Shown here piece by piece: positions 1-12,518 of a DNA stretch of 64,000 nucleotides. Source of the stretch: Pachypanchax playfairii. Taxonomy: Eukaryota > Chordata > Actinopteri > Cyprinodontiformes > Aplocheilidae. The translations under genes and the position numbers were made by a program. Numbering within the stretch: position 1 is the stretch's first letter; every line of letters begins with the position of its first letter. The notes under the pieces were generated by a model. That model had not been told where the DNA came from. It ran no database searches and saw only the letters and a program-made list of their open reading frames with translations. The DNA lies in contig SSNP01000006.1 of assembly GCA_006937955.1 (NCBI GenBank), positions 3,030,799-3,094,798 on the forward strand, written 5' to 3'.

Positions 1-247
1 CTAAGGGATCCGGCGTGTCTGTGTTCACTTCACACGCTTGTTACAAAACAAACAGCAGAGCCTCGGTAATCTGGGCTGAAAATCCCTCCAAAATAAATGA
101 GATCTGAGCAGCAGTTTGGCTTTCTGGGTCATTCAGGACGGGTCGGGTCCAACCGGGTCTCAATCAAACCTCCTCAAATCTGATCAGGGAAATAATGAGA
201 TCAAACTTTAAACCTTTTAACACCTTTTAGATTCATTTAAACTAAAC
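1..247. other. Unannotated flank
   Basis: Ordinary single-copy-looking sequence with no coding signal. I see nothing in it beyond the upstream edge of the tRNA-like repeat that follows. Confidence 0.5.
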
Positions 248-438
248 TGAGCTGCACGGTGGAGCAGGTGGTAGTACTGTTACCTCACAGTGAGTCGTGG
301 GTTCGAGTCCCAGCTGAGGATGTTCTTCTCGTGCGTGGCACTTCATATGTGTGGGTTTCCTCCCACAGACAAAAAACATGCATGTGAGGTTACCTGTGTG
401 TGTGATGGACAGGTGACCCGTCCAGGTGTCGCCGCTTT
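248..438 (+). repeat. tRNA-derived SINE-like element
   Basis: The head reads GCTGCACGGTGGAGCAGGTGG and is followed by a good RNA polymerase III B-box-like string GGGTTCGAGTCCC at about 299-311. The body then has the fish-repeat string TTTCCTCCCACAGAC and ends in GATGGACAGGTGACCCGTCC. A related copy lies on the minus strand at 18145-18355, with the same order of head, TCCTCC...ACAGACC block and GATGGACTGG tail. The tRNA-like head suggests a SINE. It is not a functional tRNA gene because no cloverleaf acceptor stem is evident. The family name is not assigned. Confidence 0.65.
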
Positions 439-513
439 TATCATTTTTAAATTTTGTACAAAAATATATATTTATTTCTTTTTAATGTGAAAATTTTCAC
501 ACCATGAAAAAAA

Positions 514-622
514 TTTTTTATTTTATTTTATTTTATTTTATTTTATTTTATTTTATTTTATTTTATTTTATTTTATTTTATTTTATTTTATTTTATTTTA
601 TTTTATTTTATTTTATTTTATT
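514..622. repeat. (TTTTA)n pentanucleotide microsatellite
   Basis: About 21 uninterrupted copies of ATTTT. The array follows a T-rich stretch and ends at TTCTCTTTTA. It may be an expanded A-rich or T-rich tail of the SINE-like repeat just upstream, but about 75 bp separate them. Confidence 0.95.
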
Positions 623-1309
623 CTCTTTTAAACAAGCTGAAAAAATAAGATAAATTTTATTTGCAGCTGGAAAGTTAAACAACAAATCTGCTCGTTATAA
701 AACGAGGTGAGCTGAAACGTTTTACTGAGCAGCTGCAGCTGGTTTATATTTATATTATATATATTCTAAATAATAAATAACATGTATATTATTTATATAA
801 TATATATTTATGATTCAGGAGTGGAAACAGGAGACTCGTCCGTTGTCCTGAATGTGTCTCGTTTGTCTTGCAGTGACAGTGTCTCTGTGTAGCTGCAAAG
901 CAGCTGCAGGTTCGAGAGCAGAACTGTAAAAAGAAGCAGCTGAGATGTAAAACATGACTATGAGCAGTTTAATCGCAGCAGCATCTGTGATGTTGGATTT
1001 AATGATGTCAAAGGTCACGTAATGTGGCCTCCGCTGTGGGAACTGGAGCAGAAAATGCAGCAGAAATCTGGACGCAGCTTGATGATGTCATCCACCCACA
1101 GAGGCTATATGATATCTCCAATGCGCTGGTATGAACCCCGCCCCCACAGGAAGCGGCAGTGTTAAACGGTGAGATGCTTGTGTTAATCTCCTGAACTTGT
1201 TGTGTAACAATGGCAGAGAACACTGCGTTCACACAGACAGGATCACTGTGTGTGTTTACTGCGACCTGCAGATTAAATCAGACCTTACACTTCAAACAGA
1301 GCCTAATCC
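623..1309. other. Intergenic, no gene seen
   Basis: AT-rich at 735-815 (TATATTATATAT-type sequence), then mixed composition. Small ORFs here are short, overlap on both strands and have no recognisable motifs. Confidence 0.6.
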
Positions 1310-1311
1310 CA

Positions 1312-1362
1312 CTCACACACACACACACATACACACACATACACCCACACACACACACACAC
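1312..1362. repeat. (CA)n microsatellite
   Basis: Interrupted CACACA tract with ACATACAC and CCCACAC variants. The short ORFs through it are repeat translations. Confidence 0.9.
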
Positions 1363-1669
1363 GCTCTGCAGCCTGATCCAACCTCAGCCTCAAATCTAAC
1401 AACAACAAACATGTGACCCGGGGGTTTTATTCTCTGTTTGCACGGTGGTTCTGTGTTGCTTCTCGTGATTGTTCCAGCTGGAACCATGTGAAGAACATGG
1501 GACCAGGTCTGAGCTGGTCCAGAACCACATGGACTAGTTCCACATCACAGATTAATGTTTGTGTTCACCTGGTCCAGAAGCGGCGCCGACCCGACTCCTC
1601 TGGGTTGGACCAGCACACTGAGGAAACCTGGATCAGAACTATGTTAGAATATTTAGTTGAGGATTCTGT

Positions 1670-1760
1670 CACTTTATCTTCAGCTCTTACTCTTGAAGTG
1701 GTGATGAGGAACAGTAGGGATTCGAACCAGAGACCTTCAGGTCACGAGACGTGAGTTAAA
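1670..1760 (-). repeat. tRNA-like SINE head fragment
   Basis: On the minus strand a GGTTCGAATCCC B-box-like string (plus 1717-1728) follows CTCGTGACCTGAAGGTCTCT. This order resembles the anticodon arm, variable region and T arm of a tRNA. No full cloverleaf is apparent, so it is more likely a SINE head remnant than a tRNA gene. Confidence 0.4.
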
Positions 1761-1825
1761 TAATCAAAGAAAACCAAACATGTTTCCCAGGTCCAGTTCT
1801 CAAGACGTCTTCACTGTCCTCAGTT

Positions 1826-3557
1826 CTGGACTGGTGGAGAACAGGGGACGGGTTCTGGACTGGTGGAGAAGAGGGGACGGGTTCTGGACTGGTGGAGAAG
1901 AGGGGATGGGTTCTGGACTGGTGGAGAAGAGGGGATGGGTTCTGGACTGGTGGAGAAGAGGGGACTGGTTCTAGACTGGTGGAGAAGAGGTGGATGGGTT
2001 CTGGACTGGTGGAGAAGAGGTGGATGGGTTCTGGACTGGTGGAGACGATGGAACGGGTTCTGGACTGGTGGAGAAGAGGTGGATGGGTTCTGGACTGGTG
2101 GAGAAGAGGTGGATGGGTTCTGGACTGGTGGAGAAGAGGGATGGGTTCTGGACTGGTGGAGAAGAGGGGACGGGTTCTGGACTGGTGGAGAAGGGGGATG
2201 GGTTCTGTACTGGTGGAGAAGAGGGATGGGTTCTGTACTGGTGGAGAAGAGGGATGGGTTCTGTACTGGTGGAGAAGAGGGATGGGTTCTGTACTGGTGG
2301 AGAAGAGGGGACGGGTTCTGGACTGGTGGAGAAGAGGGGACGGGTTCTGGACTGGTGGAGAAGAGGGGACGGGTTCTGTACTGGTGGAGAAGAGGGATGG
2401 GTTCTGGACTGGTGGAGAAGAGGGGACGGGTTCTGTACTGGTGGAGAAGAGGGATGGGTTCTGGACTGGTGGAGAAGTGGGGACGGGTTCTGGACTGGTG
2501 GAGAAGAGGGGGATGGGTTCTGGACTGGTGGAGAAGAGGGACGGGTTCTGGACTGGTGGAGAAGAGGGGACGGGTTCTGTACTGGTGGAGAAGAGGGATG
2601 GGTTCTGGACTGGTGGAGAAGAGGGGGAGGGTTCTGGACTGGTGGAGAAGAGGTGGATGGGTTCTGGACTGGTGGAGAAGTGGGGACGGGTTCTGGACTG
2701 GTGGAGAAGAGGGATGGGTTCTGGACTGGTGGAGAAGAGGGGACGGGTTCTGTACTGGTGGAGAAGAGGGATGGGTTCTGTACTGGTGGAGAAGAGGGAT
2801 GGGTTCTGTACTGGTGGAGAAGAGGGATGGGTTCTGGACTGGTGGAGAAGAGGGATGGGTTCTGGACTGGTGGAGAAGAGGGGACGGGTTCTGTACTGGT
2901 GGAGAAGAGGGATGGGTTCTGTACTGGTGGAGAAGAGGGATGGGTTCTGTACTGGTGGAGAAGAGGGATGGGTTCTGGACTGGTGGAGAAGAGGGGATGG
3001 GTTCTGGACTGGTGGAGAAGAGGTGGATGGGTTCTGGACTGGTGGAGAAGAGGTGGATGGGTTCTGGACTGGTGGAGAAGAGGGGATGGGTTCTGGACTT
3101 GTGGAGAAGAGGGGACGGGTTCTGGACTGGTGGAGAAGAGGGGATGGGTTCTGGACTTGTGGAGAAGAGGGGACGGGTTCTGGACTGGTGGAGAAGAGGG
3201 GACGGGTTCTGGACTGGTGGAGAAGAGGGGACGGGTTCTGTACTGGTGGAGAAGAGGGAAGGGTTCTGTACTGGTGGAGAAGAGGGGACGGGTTCTGTAC
3301 TGGTGGAGAAGGGGGATGGGTTCTGGTCTGGTGGAGAAGAGGGACGGGTTCTGTACTGGTGGAGAAGAGGGGATGGGTTCTGTACTGGTGGAGAAGAGGG
3401 ATGGGTTCTGGACTGGTGGAGAAGAGGGATGGGTTCTGTACTGGTGGAGAAGAGGGATGGGTTCTGGACTGGTGGAGAAGAGGGATGGGTTCTGGACTGG
3501 TGGAGAAGAGGGGACGGGTTCTGTACTGGTGGAGAAGAGGGATGGGTTCTGGACTGG
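1826..3557. repeat. Minisatellite of 28-30 bp units, about 60 copies
   Basis: The core of each unit is GGTTCTGGACTGGTGGAG followed by AAGAGGGGACG or variants. Unit length varies: 28 bp with GAGGGAT, 29 bp with GAGGGGAC and 30 bp with GAGGTGGAT. A frequent GGACTGG to GTACTGG change defines subtypes. Neither strand contains stop codons within units, so every frame is open for over 500 codons on both strands. The unit length is not kept at a multiple of three, so no single reading frame is preserved and these ORFs are not genes. The array is G-rich and purine-rich on the plus strand. Confidence 0.97.
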
Positions 3558-5120
3558 TTAGTAGTTCTAAAAGCTTTAAACAGCTGAACCTCTGAGCAGA
3601 TTAAAGTCCAGTCCGTCTCTCGGTGTCGTACTACCACCTCTGTGCTTCAGGTTTTGATGTTCAGATTTTCTGATTAGGCCTTCTGTAATCCAGGATCTGG
3701 ATCCCCTCGGGTTTTTGGCACATTAAGGGGATTAAAGCTGCAGGAGGTGAAGACCGTTAGCACCAACATCAAATTAAACTGTTTACATCTCGGGTCTAAA
3801 GATCTGAAGCTTCAGAAGTTCTACATTGTGGATCCTTGAACTGGAAGCGGGTCAACTGGGAGCAGCAGAACAATGCAGGCGTTGATTAGTGTAAACAGAG
3901 GGTTCAGCCCGGGAACACTAGAACCTGTCAGAGTCCTTTAACTGGACTTTGATGAATTCCAAACAGGCTGAGGGGCTCAGTCTCAAGCTGCTGGGACACT
4001 TTGGTCTCAGATGTCTCACAGAACTTTTCTGTTAAATCTGTTTGTTCTGCTTCAGAGTTCTTAGAACCGAGTAGAATAGATGTGGATTTAAACAAGAGGA
4101 AGACAAACGGAACGAAAGATCCAAATTATTAAAGAGCTAAAAGATAAAAATTTGGACCGTGACGTGAGAAGACCCAGAACCACATCAGACTGATGACATC
4201 ATTGTTCATTCTGCAGAACTCCTGTTCACCTGTGCTGGTGAGGCGTGTCTCTGGATCCACGAGCAGCAGGTGAGTCAGCTGAGTCAGGGGTCAGACAGGG
4301 CTGCAGTGTTCGTGCTGCAGCAGCAGGGCGGCGCTGGCGAGCTGAACGGGAAGCGTTCACGGTTTGATGCTGATGCTGTTTGACGTCTCGCCGCCTCTCT
4401 GCTCAGCTACAGTCAACACAGAGAGCTTCACTCCCATTAACAATACATGGTGTGTGCTGAAGCGGGTCGGCACCTCCAGCACCGGCGCCACACTTTGATC
4501 CGACTGGAACTGTTTCATTCTCTGCTTGTTCTGCAGCTAACGAACCTGAGCTCCATGTCAGAACATTTACACTTCACATGTAGGTTCTGGTTCTGACCCA
4601 GTGACCCAGATGTTTGTTTTCGTCACATCAGAGTTTTGATTTTAAATAAAAAACCGCTGCTTATTTATTATTTATTTACAAGGTTTAATCTATAAGTTGA
4701 TTATTTTATTTACTGCATTAATGTTTATAGATGAAAATTATGATTTTTTTTTTTTTTTTTACACCATTCAAAATTATTTTTGGGGCTTTTTGGAGACAAT
4801 TTATTTTTACTGCCAATGCTCTTAATGTGAAAAGACAAATTAACAGATTTCCATTTTTATTTTGATGACTGACGTTACAAATCAGGAAGTTTTTTAATCA
4901 ATAAATCTTTTTACTGAAATTCTGCTGAATTTATTAAAATTTAATAATTGTTTTAATATAACATTATAAAGATTTTAGGGACTTTTTCTCTTTCAGTTGT
5001 TTTTATCGCCAAAGCAGAAGATTAATTAATTTTAACTGAACCAGCAGTAACAGAAGTCTGATTTCATTTTGTCCCTGAATGCACCACAAGCCCTTTAACA
5101 GAAGCTACATACAAAATTAC
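3558..5120. other. Intergenic, no gene seen
   Basis: Mixed-composition sequence without long ORFs. A poly-T run lies at about 4746-4760 and the DNA from 4620 to 5040 is AT-rich. The block at 4200-4500 is more complex and GC-richer (CGCCGCCTCTCTGCTCAGC) but shows no exon-like ORF. Confidence 0.5.
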
Positions 5121-5478
5121 AAACATCTAAAAAAGAAGCTCAAAGGTTTAACTGAGAAGGAAGTCCATATCTGAACTGGATACTAAGATCTGGATCTGGA
5201 TCGTGATGCTAATCATGAGGCCAGTTTCTCTCACTACAGACCGGTTCTGAAGCAGAGCAGCTTCAGATCTGGTTCTAGTTCCATTCTTTGCTGCCTGATC
5301 TGTTTTGGATTTTATTTTACAGTTTCTGTTTCCAAAACACACAAATCAGTCTTTCCATCTGTGATGAGAGAAACTGGCTTGATTCACTAGTCTGATGATT
5401 AGCATCACGATCCAGATCCAGGTTTTAGGCTCCAGTTCTGGTTCCATCTGGTTCAGCCTTTGAGCTCCTTTTAGATGA
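5121..5478. repeat. Foldback (long inverted repeat) element
   Basis: The left arm at about 5121-5238 and the right arm at about 5358-5478 are imperfect reverse complements separated by about 120 bp. Matching pieces include GAGAGAAACTGG with CCAGTTTCTCTC, GATTAGCATCACGATCCAGA with its complement at 5196-5216, and CCTTTGAGCTCCTTTTAGATG with CATCTAAAAAAGAAGCTC. The right arm carries an extra insertion of about 13 bp (TTCACTAGTCTGA region). Inside the loop is another perfect 8-bp stem, TCTGAAGC/GCTTCAGA at 5246-5267. It could be a foldback MITE or a local inverted duplication. Confidence 0.7.
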
Positions 5479-6745
5479 GCTTCATCTTGGACGAGAGGAG
5501 GAACCATCATGAAGGAACCATCATGAATCTCCTGCAGGATTCAGGTTGTGTTTACTGAATCTGGGACGTTTCAGTGATAAAAACCAGAACAGGAAGCTTC
5601 AGATCGACCAGAAGTTGAAACGGTGAATTCATCATCTGGGTTTTTGGCTGATCTGATTGGTTCATGTAGAAGCGTTAGAGCTGCAGAAACAGAAAACTTC
5701 TCCATGTTTCTCTAAGATTCAGTTTACAAACAGTTACAGCTGTTTGTGTGTTTCTGTGAAGAAAAGGTAATGAATTAAGTGCAGATGAATGGATGGATGG
5801 GTTGACAGACAGATGGAGTGATTGGTTGGTTTAGCAGGAACACTAAAAGGCCACGAGGGTCATCTGTGTTTCCATACAGCAGTAAAATGCCAGAGGGACC
5901 GGAGGGGGGATGGTGTGTGTGTCCACGCACAGCGAAGGAGTAAACAAGACTCGATTCACCAACATGTGACCTGAATATCGCTGGTTTGAAGGTCAGGATT
6001 TGGGAACCAAGAAGAGAAAATGTTGAAACAAATTAAATCCTCCTCACTAAACAAGCGTGTGTTAGATGCTGCAGTTGTTTGGTTCCGTTTACAGTAAATA
6101 AAGTCCGAATGAAAACATCAGAACTCATCCGACACCAATCTTTGTTTTACTGAAGATGATCCAGTTCTGGTGTCGGTCCCAACACCCTTATGGGTGACTC
6201 TCGGTCTGGAAAACTGGGTTTGAAATCCGATGGATCGTGAAGCTGCACTGGAACCTGGATTAAAGGAGCTGAGACATGTTGATGATGTGGAGAACTCTTT
6301 GATGATGTCACATGATTAAAAACCTGATGTTTTAAAGTCAAACCTCCATCTGATTGGACGACATGAGCAAACTAAAGTTTCACCCCTAGAACCTTCTTTC
6401 CTTCAGCTGCTGGGAGAAACACAAACACCTACCGTATCTCCACCCGAGCCAAACTCCACCAGCAGCTGTGTTCTTGATCCTCATGTGAGGCGACAGCCGG
6501 GTCTCCGGGTCACACTCCAGGACATCTCAGGGCCCCGGTTGGTTCTGGGTGCTTGCCAGACTGTCTCAGTTCTTGGCTGGAGGGTGGAAACTACGGTCCC
6601 CCCCTCATTGGAATACCTACAACAGACCAACATCCTGGTCCATGAATTGATCCTGAAGTGATCCCGAACGGACCTCGACCCGTTCCACCCATTCAGGTTC
6701 TCGTCTCTCTGATCTGAAACATCAAGTTGATGTGGTTTTATGTTT
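5479..6745. other. Intergenic, no gene seen
   Basis: Mixed unique-looking sequence with a short ATGGATGGATGG stretch near 5787. No ORF exceeds about 65 codons and no family motif is visible. Confidence 0.5.
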
Positions 6746-6746
6746 A

Positions 6747-6845
<99 letters not shown>

Positions 6846-7131
6846 TTGTATTTCTGACCTCCTGGGGACCCGTTTCCTGACTTTTACTATCTTTCTGGGG
6901 TCCGAGGGTTCTTGTGGGGACCGAAGCCTGGACCCCATGAGGGGGACTCCCCTTTTTAGGGTTAGGGGTTAGGTTTATAGGTATGGTGTGAATAGAGTTT
7001 TAGTTAGTGTTAGGGTTAGTTATAGATCAGTAATGGTTAAGGTTAGGAAAAGGGTTTGGGTTAGGTATAAATCTAGTTACTAAAATCAATGGAAGTCAAT
7101 GGACGGTCCCCATAAGGATACCAAAACACAC

Positions 7132-7172
<41 letters not shown>
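6747..7172 (+). repeat. TG-bracketed TTAGGG-containing repeat, copy A
   Basis: A (TG)n tract of about 95 bp (6749-6842) leads into a body of about 290 bp and ends in a second (TG)n tract (7133-7172). The body begins GGGTTTGTATTTCTGACC and TGGGGACCCG. It contains telomere-like GGGTTAGGGGTTAGG strings and ends GGTCCCCATAAGGATACC followed by AAAACACACTTG. The two edges of the body are imperfect inverted repeats (GTTTGTAT..CCT..TGGGGACC against TTTGGTATCCTTATGGGGACC). The same unit recurs four more times in this window. Confidence 0.9.
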
Positions 7173-7174
<2 letters not shown>

Positions 7175-10100
7175 CAGAGGTGGGGTTTCTTTTGGAACTT
7201 TCTTGCCTTCAGTTGTTGAACAGCACCCGGACTAACGGACCTCCGCTCGCTGTCTCTACTTGAGCGGCACCAAACAGACGCTCCTCTCTGATTGGCTCAT
7301 TTCTGGATTCAGGAGACAAAGGAAGCTGCAGAAGTTTCTTTAGATGATGCAGACGGTAAGATACAAACTTGTGAATCTGTGACTGGTTAACAGACTGGAA
7401 CATTTAGTGTTTATTCAGCGAGTCGGGACAGCTGACCCACTGACACGTCTAACTCACCTCATTTAGAATTTCACCGTTAATATGGAGCGTCAGGTTCTAC
7501 TCCTTCAGACTGGTTCTGGATGGTTTGGTCCAAAGCTTTTCTCACAGCGCTTCAGTTCTGTTTAAAAGGTTTCACCTTCCTGTTAAAAGAAGAAGAAGAA
7601 ATAATCATTAAGTAACTTTAAATCCAGCCGATAACAAAATACTCAGTGAGGACGGTGTTGGTGTCTGGGACGGGTTCTGGTTCCTGCACCTGATGGTTCC
7701 TCATCGGATAAATTCTCTGATTCGATCACAGTCAGATTAAACTGAATGTTCAAGTGTCCGTGACTCCGCCTACATGTGAAAGATCTTCGGTTTTAGGACG
7801 ATAACATTCACTTTCAGGACATCAGCCTCCATCAGCTGAGGAGGTCCACTTGTCCTGACACCTTGAATCATGTGACCACATAATCTCAGCTCACCTGTAA
7901 GACAGCTTCCAGGTGAGAGTCAGTCTGGTTATGGAGTCATGTGACCTCTTCCACTGAGACTGAAGCAGCTCGTGAGACAGGAGGTCTGAAGTCTGCTGAT
8001 GGACCTGGTGTTTGAGATGTTCCATGTTTGGTCCATGAGGGGGCAGCAGAGACCCTGCAGGACTGTGAGGCGCTCAGAGGAGACCAGTGAGAGGAGGTTA
8101 CAGTAAACAGTCTCCTGTCAGAACGGGTTTCTCTTCAGATTAAAGAATCTCTGAATGTTGTCGGTTATTATTCTGGACTCTAACAGCAGGTGGAAGATTA
8201 ACCAGGTGTTGTTTCTATATGATTCCTGTTATTAATCAAACACTCCGCTCAGCTGAGTTCAGGTTTTAGTCTCCCCCCTGCTGCTTTCACTGACCCTGAA
8301 GAAAAAACAGACATTTTTGTGTTGAATCACAGCTGCAAGTTCAGGGTTAATCTGAAATAACAGAGATGAAACCAGATACACGAGTTTCATCTACATCATC
8401 TGTTTCCGTTAAACAAACAGATAAAAATCTGACAAACACATTAAGAACTTCTCAGATCTGCGGTTCTGAGTGGGGAACGAGATGAAATGTTCTGAATCCA
8501 GGAGCTCATGAATCCATGAAACTAACGGGGTTCTGTTCCCTCTGCAGCTTCCAGGAGGCACTATGAAGCACCAGGGTGGATCTAAAGGAGGTTGTTCCAC
8601 CTCAAACAAGCTCGGGTTCTGGTCCGGAGCGCCGTGTCTGATGGGTTGTGTCCAGAGAGGAGAACCATGTGAGTAAATACATAAACATTTGGAAAAACAA
8701 CCCAAATTACTTTAAACATAAGCTCCTTGTTCGGGAAAACTCGATGTAAAGGTCCCGCCCAGTTTCTTTGATTGACAGGCAGTTTGTTTAACCAGTTTTT
8801 CTGTTGATTCTGTGACCTCATGAAGTTTAAAAAACATAAAACATTCTAATAAAGTTCTAAAAGTTTTACTCATTTTTTAAAAATAATTTAAAATTTTTAG
8901 ATTTTTTCAGAACTTGTATTAAAATAAAATCCTAAAGAGTTTTCCTGTTTAACTGAACATTATACAAACATTGTGTGTGTGTTTTAATAATATATGCATT
9001 TATAATATAGGTTTAAAATTATGTTTTCCTATTTTTAAAAAATATATTTGTCACTGAATTTCTGAAACAGCAGCAAACCCTTCAGTGTCTTTTTTTTAAC
9101 TTGGATTAAATTAATTTTTATATTTACATTTTTTTTATTGATGTTGTTTATGTTTTTAAATTCACAGTGAATCCAAAGATTGTGTATATATTTTATTGAT
9201 TTCATTTATTTATTATTTGATTTAAAAAGAAAGTTTAAATTTGAATCATTAGCACAAAGAGGTTTCCTACAAATGTAGAAAAAATTGGAATAAAATTTTT
9301 TAAATTCATATTATCATGTAGAATGAATCAGTATCTTTATTGTGATAAAATATTTCAAATTCTTTCAAATGTTTTTGTTTTTATAAAGTAAATCTGCATT
9401 AAAAAAATGATTTTTGACTGTTTCCTGATCAGAAACACGTTCTGCTGAAATAAAAAGCTGAATCAGCATCAGATTATGATTCAACTGAAAAGCCTTTTAT
9501 GTCTTGTATTAATCATGTTTATTCATGCTCTAATTAGTTTTCAGTGCAACAACAAAAAAAATTTAAAGGCTGTATGAATTCTGATCTACATTTCTTTATA
9601 ATTCTACATTAAATGAAAACGATCCCTCAGAAATATTGAGACTGAAGCAAAAACAGTTAAAGAACAAACAGAAAACCAGATGAAATCAGCAGGAAAACTT
9701 ATTCCATTTCAAATTTCCTTCATTTTTATTTAAATTAGTTTTTTGTTGTTTGAAATAGAAACCTGAATTAAAACCTGGTTTGTTACATTTTCTGAAAACA
9801 AACAGCTCGTTTATTTTCCTCAGAGAACATCTGATGGATCGTTTAACATGAAATTATTGAAGGAATAAATCAGCTAACAGACGTTTGAGTGAAAGAGTTT
9901 AAACACACTTTTAGCTTTTTAATAAAAATAATTCAAACCTTCTTCTTTAAACATCAAATTCTGGAAACATTAAAGTTTGTTCTTGAGTTCAGACTGAGAA
10001 AGACCTGGATACATCGGGTCTCAGACTGAGACAGACCTGGATCCATCGGGTCTCAGACTGAGACAGACCCACACAGACTCAAACTGGATCAGATCTAAAT

Positions 10101-10381
10101 AACAACCAAACTTTCAGGCGGCGGTTTGTCCTTCTTTATCTACTGTTGCCATGACAACTACTCAACCACAGCCGCCATTTTGAAACCTTATAAATTAGTC
10201 TGCTGTAATCTGAAGAATAAAAGTCTGACAGCAGCCCATAATTAAACTCACCCAGAACTGAGACCCACAGGACCACGAGCTGACCCTCAGAAGATCCTCA
10301 GGACTTCGGCTCTTTGTCCTTCTCATGCTTCTTGAGGCTGAACCTTTTGTTGATGCAGCAGCAGCCATGTTGTCTCATTAG

Positions 10382-10382
<1 letters not shown>
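7173..10382. other. Intergenic, no gene seen
   Basis: Mixed sequence to about 8820, then strongly AT-rich to about 9980. A short tandem duplication of about 35 bp lies at about 9998-10070 (GACCTGGAT.CATCGGGTCTC followed by AGACTGAGACA, twice). ORFs at 8409-8821 overlap on one strand in two frames and show no motif. Confidence 0.5.
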
Positions 10383-10444
<62 letters not shown>

Positions 10445-10731
10445 TTGTATTTCTGACCTCCTGGGGACCCGTTTCCTGACTTTTACTATCTTTCTGGGGT
10501 CCGAGGGTTCTTGTGGGGACCGAAGCCTGGTCCCCATGAGGGGGCTCCCCTTTTTAGGGTTAGGGGTTAGGTTTATAGGTGTGGTGTGAATAGAGTTTTA
10601 GTTAGTCTTAGGGTTAGTTATAGATCAGTAATGGTTAAGGTTAGTAAAAGGGTTTGGGTTAGGTATAAATCTAGTTACTAAAATTAATGGAAGTCAATGG
10701 ACGGTCCCCATAAGGATACCAAAACACACTT

Positions 10732-10776
<45 letters not shown>

Positions 10777-11059
10777 TGTATCTCTGACCTCCTGGGGACC
10801 CGTTTCCTGACTTTTACTATCTTTCTGGGGTCCGAGGGTTCTTGTGGGGACCGAAGCCTGGTCCCCATGGGGGGCTCCCCTTTTTAGGGTTAGGGGTTAG
10901 GTTTATAGGTATGGTGTGAATAGAGTTTTAGTTAGTCTTAGGGTTAGTTATAGATCAGTAATGGTTAAGGTTAGTAAAAGGGTTTGGGTTAGGTATAAAT
11001 CTAGTTACTAAAATTAATGGAAGTCAATGGACGGTCCCCATAAGGATAACAAAACACAC

Positions 11060-11116
<57 letters not shown>

Positions 11117-11409
11117 TGTGGGTTTGTATCTCTGACCTCCTGGGGACCCGTTTCCTGACTTTTACTATCTTTCTGGGGTCCGAGGGTTCTTGTGGGGACC
11201 GAAGCCTGGTCCCCATGGGGGGGACTCCCCTTTTTAGGGTTAGGGGTTAGGTTTATAGGTATGGTGTGAATAGAGTTTTAGTTAGTCTTAGGGTTAGTTA
11301 TAGATCAGTAATGGTTAAGGTTAGTAAAAGGGTTTGGGTTAGGTATAAATCTAGTTACTAAAATCAATGGAAGTCAATGGACGGTCCCCATAAGGATACC
11401 AAAACACAC

Positions 11410-11481
<72 letters not shown>
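10383..11481 (+). repeat. Three tandem copies (B, C, D) of the TG-bracketed repeat
   Basis: Three bodies of about 290 bp are joined by shared (TG)n tracts at 10385-10440, 10734-10770, 11061-11111 and 11411-11480. The landmark CTGACCTCCTGGGG occurs near 10453, 10784 and 11132, giving periods of about 331 and 348 bp. The copies differ mostly in TG tract length and a few substitutions, such as CCCATGAGGGGG against CCCATGGGGGG. Apparent ORFs with poly-CV or poly-TH stretches are translations of the TG tracts. Confidence 0.92.
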
Positions 11482-11482
<1 letters not shown>

Positions 11483-12515
11483 TATTGTTGGGGTCATTAA
11501 CAGTCCGTTGGTGGTCAGTTGGATTCCTGTCATTAAGCTCCGCCTCCACAAAGATTCAGATTCTTTATTCAGTTTAAAGGAAAAATAAACTCATTTTAAT
11601 GTTGAAATGTTTTTTATTTAAATTATTGTTGAAGGTTTTTATTTTTAAAGTTGGTCACAGTGTAAAACTGAAAAAAACTTAGTTGAAAAAAGTAAAATAA
11701 AGAATTAGATGAAAGTCTGAGTGAGTCAGACGCATCGCAGCGAAACCCAGAGTTCCTTTCAGACATTCAGATTCAATAAATCAAATTAAAGTGAAAGATT
11801 GTGGCTGTTTCACACAGTTTCAGTCTTAGTAAATGTTTCAGATGATTTTCTGAGTAAAATATTTTCATCTCATGAGTTCAACTGGTTCACTGGTTGAAGG
11901 TACGGGAGCCTGGAGGGACACATTTTTTGCACCCCGTGTTTAAACAGTAAGAAGTTTGATTTCTTTTGCGGCAGGATGGAGACGATGAAGAACAAAATGT
12001 GTCACCAGAAACATCCAACGCAGGAAAGACAGATATAAAAAACTAAAGTAGAAGAAGCAAAGTCTCCAGAGTTTAGCAGCAAGCAGGATTTTCAAAATAA
12101 AACAGGAAGTAACTTCACTGGTATGAAAACCAACAAACAGCTTCAGTTGCATTGTTCAGTTTTGGCCTCCATCTTCGGCAAGAAGAAGTGGAGTCAAAGG
12201 TCACATGATTCCTTCAAATAGGAAGCAATGAAAGTTTTAGAGGTAAAATAAAAGTATACAACACATTATATTTAAACAAAAACAAATAAATAACAACAAT
12301 GTTTATTTTGATTATCAAAGAATCTTAAGAAAAAAAAATGAAACAACAAAACGTTGAATCACTGTGACTCAGACAAAAAAGCAGATGATGCTGAATGAAA
12401 CATAGTCAGGTGTGTGTGGGAGGAGACAAACCGACCAATCACAGAACAGAAGCCCAAACAGGAAGTTAAACCTACAGAGAAAATAAAAAACACAAAGAAG
12501 AGGAATTGTTTCAGT
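11482..12515. other. Intergenic, no gene seen
   Basis: AT-leaning sequence without exon-like ORFs. GAGTCAAAGGTCA at 12191-12203 is one base from a DR1 nuclear-receptor site. Confidence 0.45.
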
Positions 12516-12518
12516 GTT

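Noticed and set aside
299..311. Functional tRNA gene
   Set aside because: Only a B-box-like string and a loose head are present. No acceptor stem or full cloverleaf could be folded by eye, and a related copy exists, as for a SINE.
1820..3637. ORFs of 523-605 codons on both strands
   Set aside because: They are translations of a minisatellite whose units are 28, 29 or 30 bp. Every frame is open, the frame is not maintained between units, and there is no domain.
6727..6972. Poly-(Cys-Val) and poly-(Thr-His) ORFs in many places
   Set aside because: Translations of (TG)n and (CA)n tracts; no real protein.
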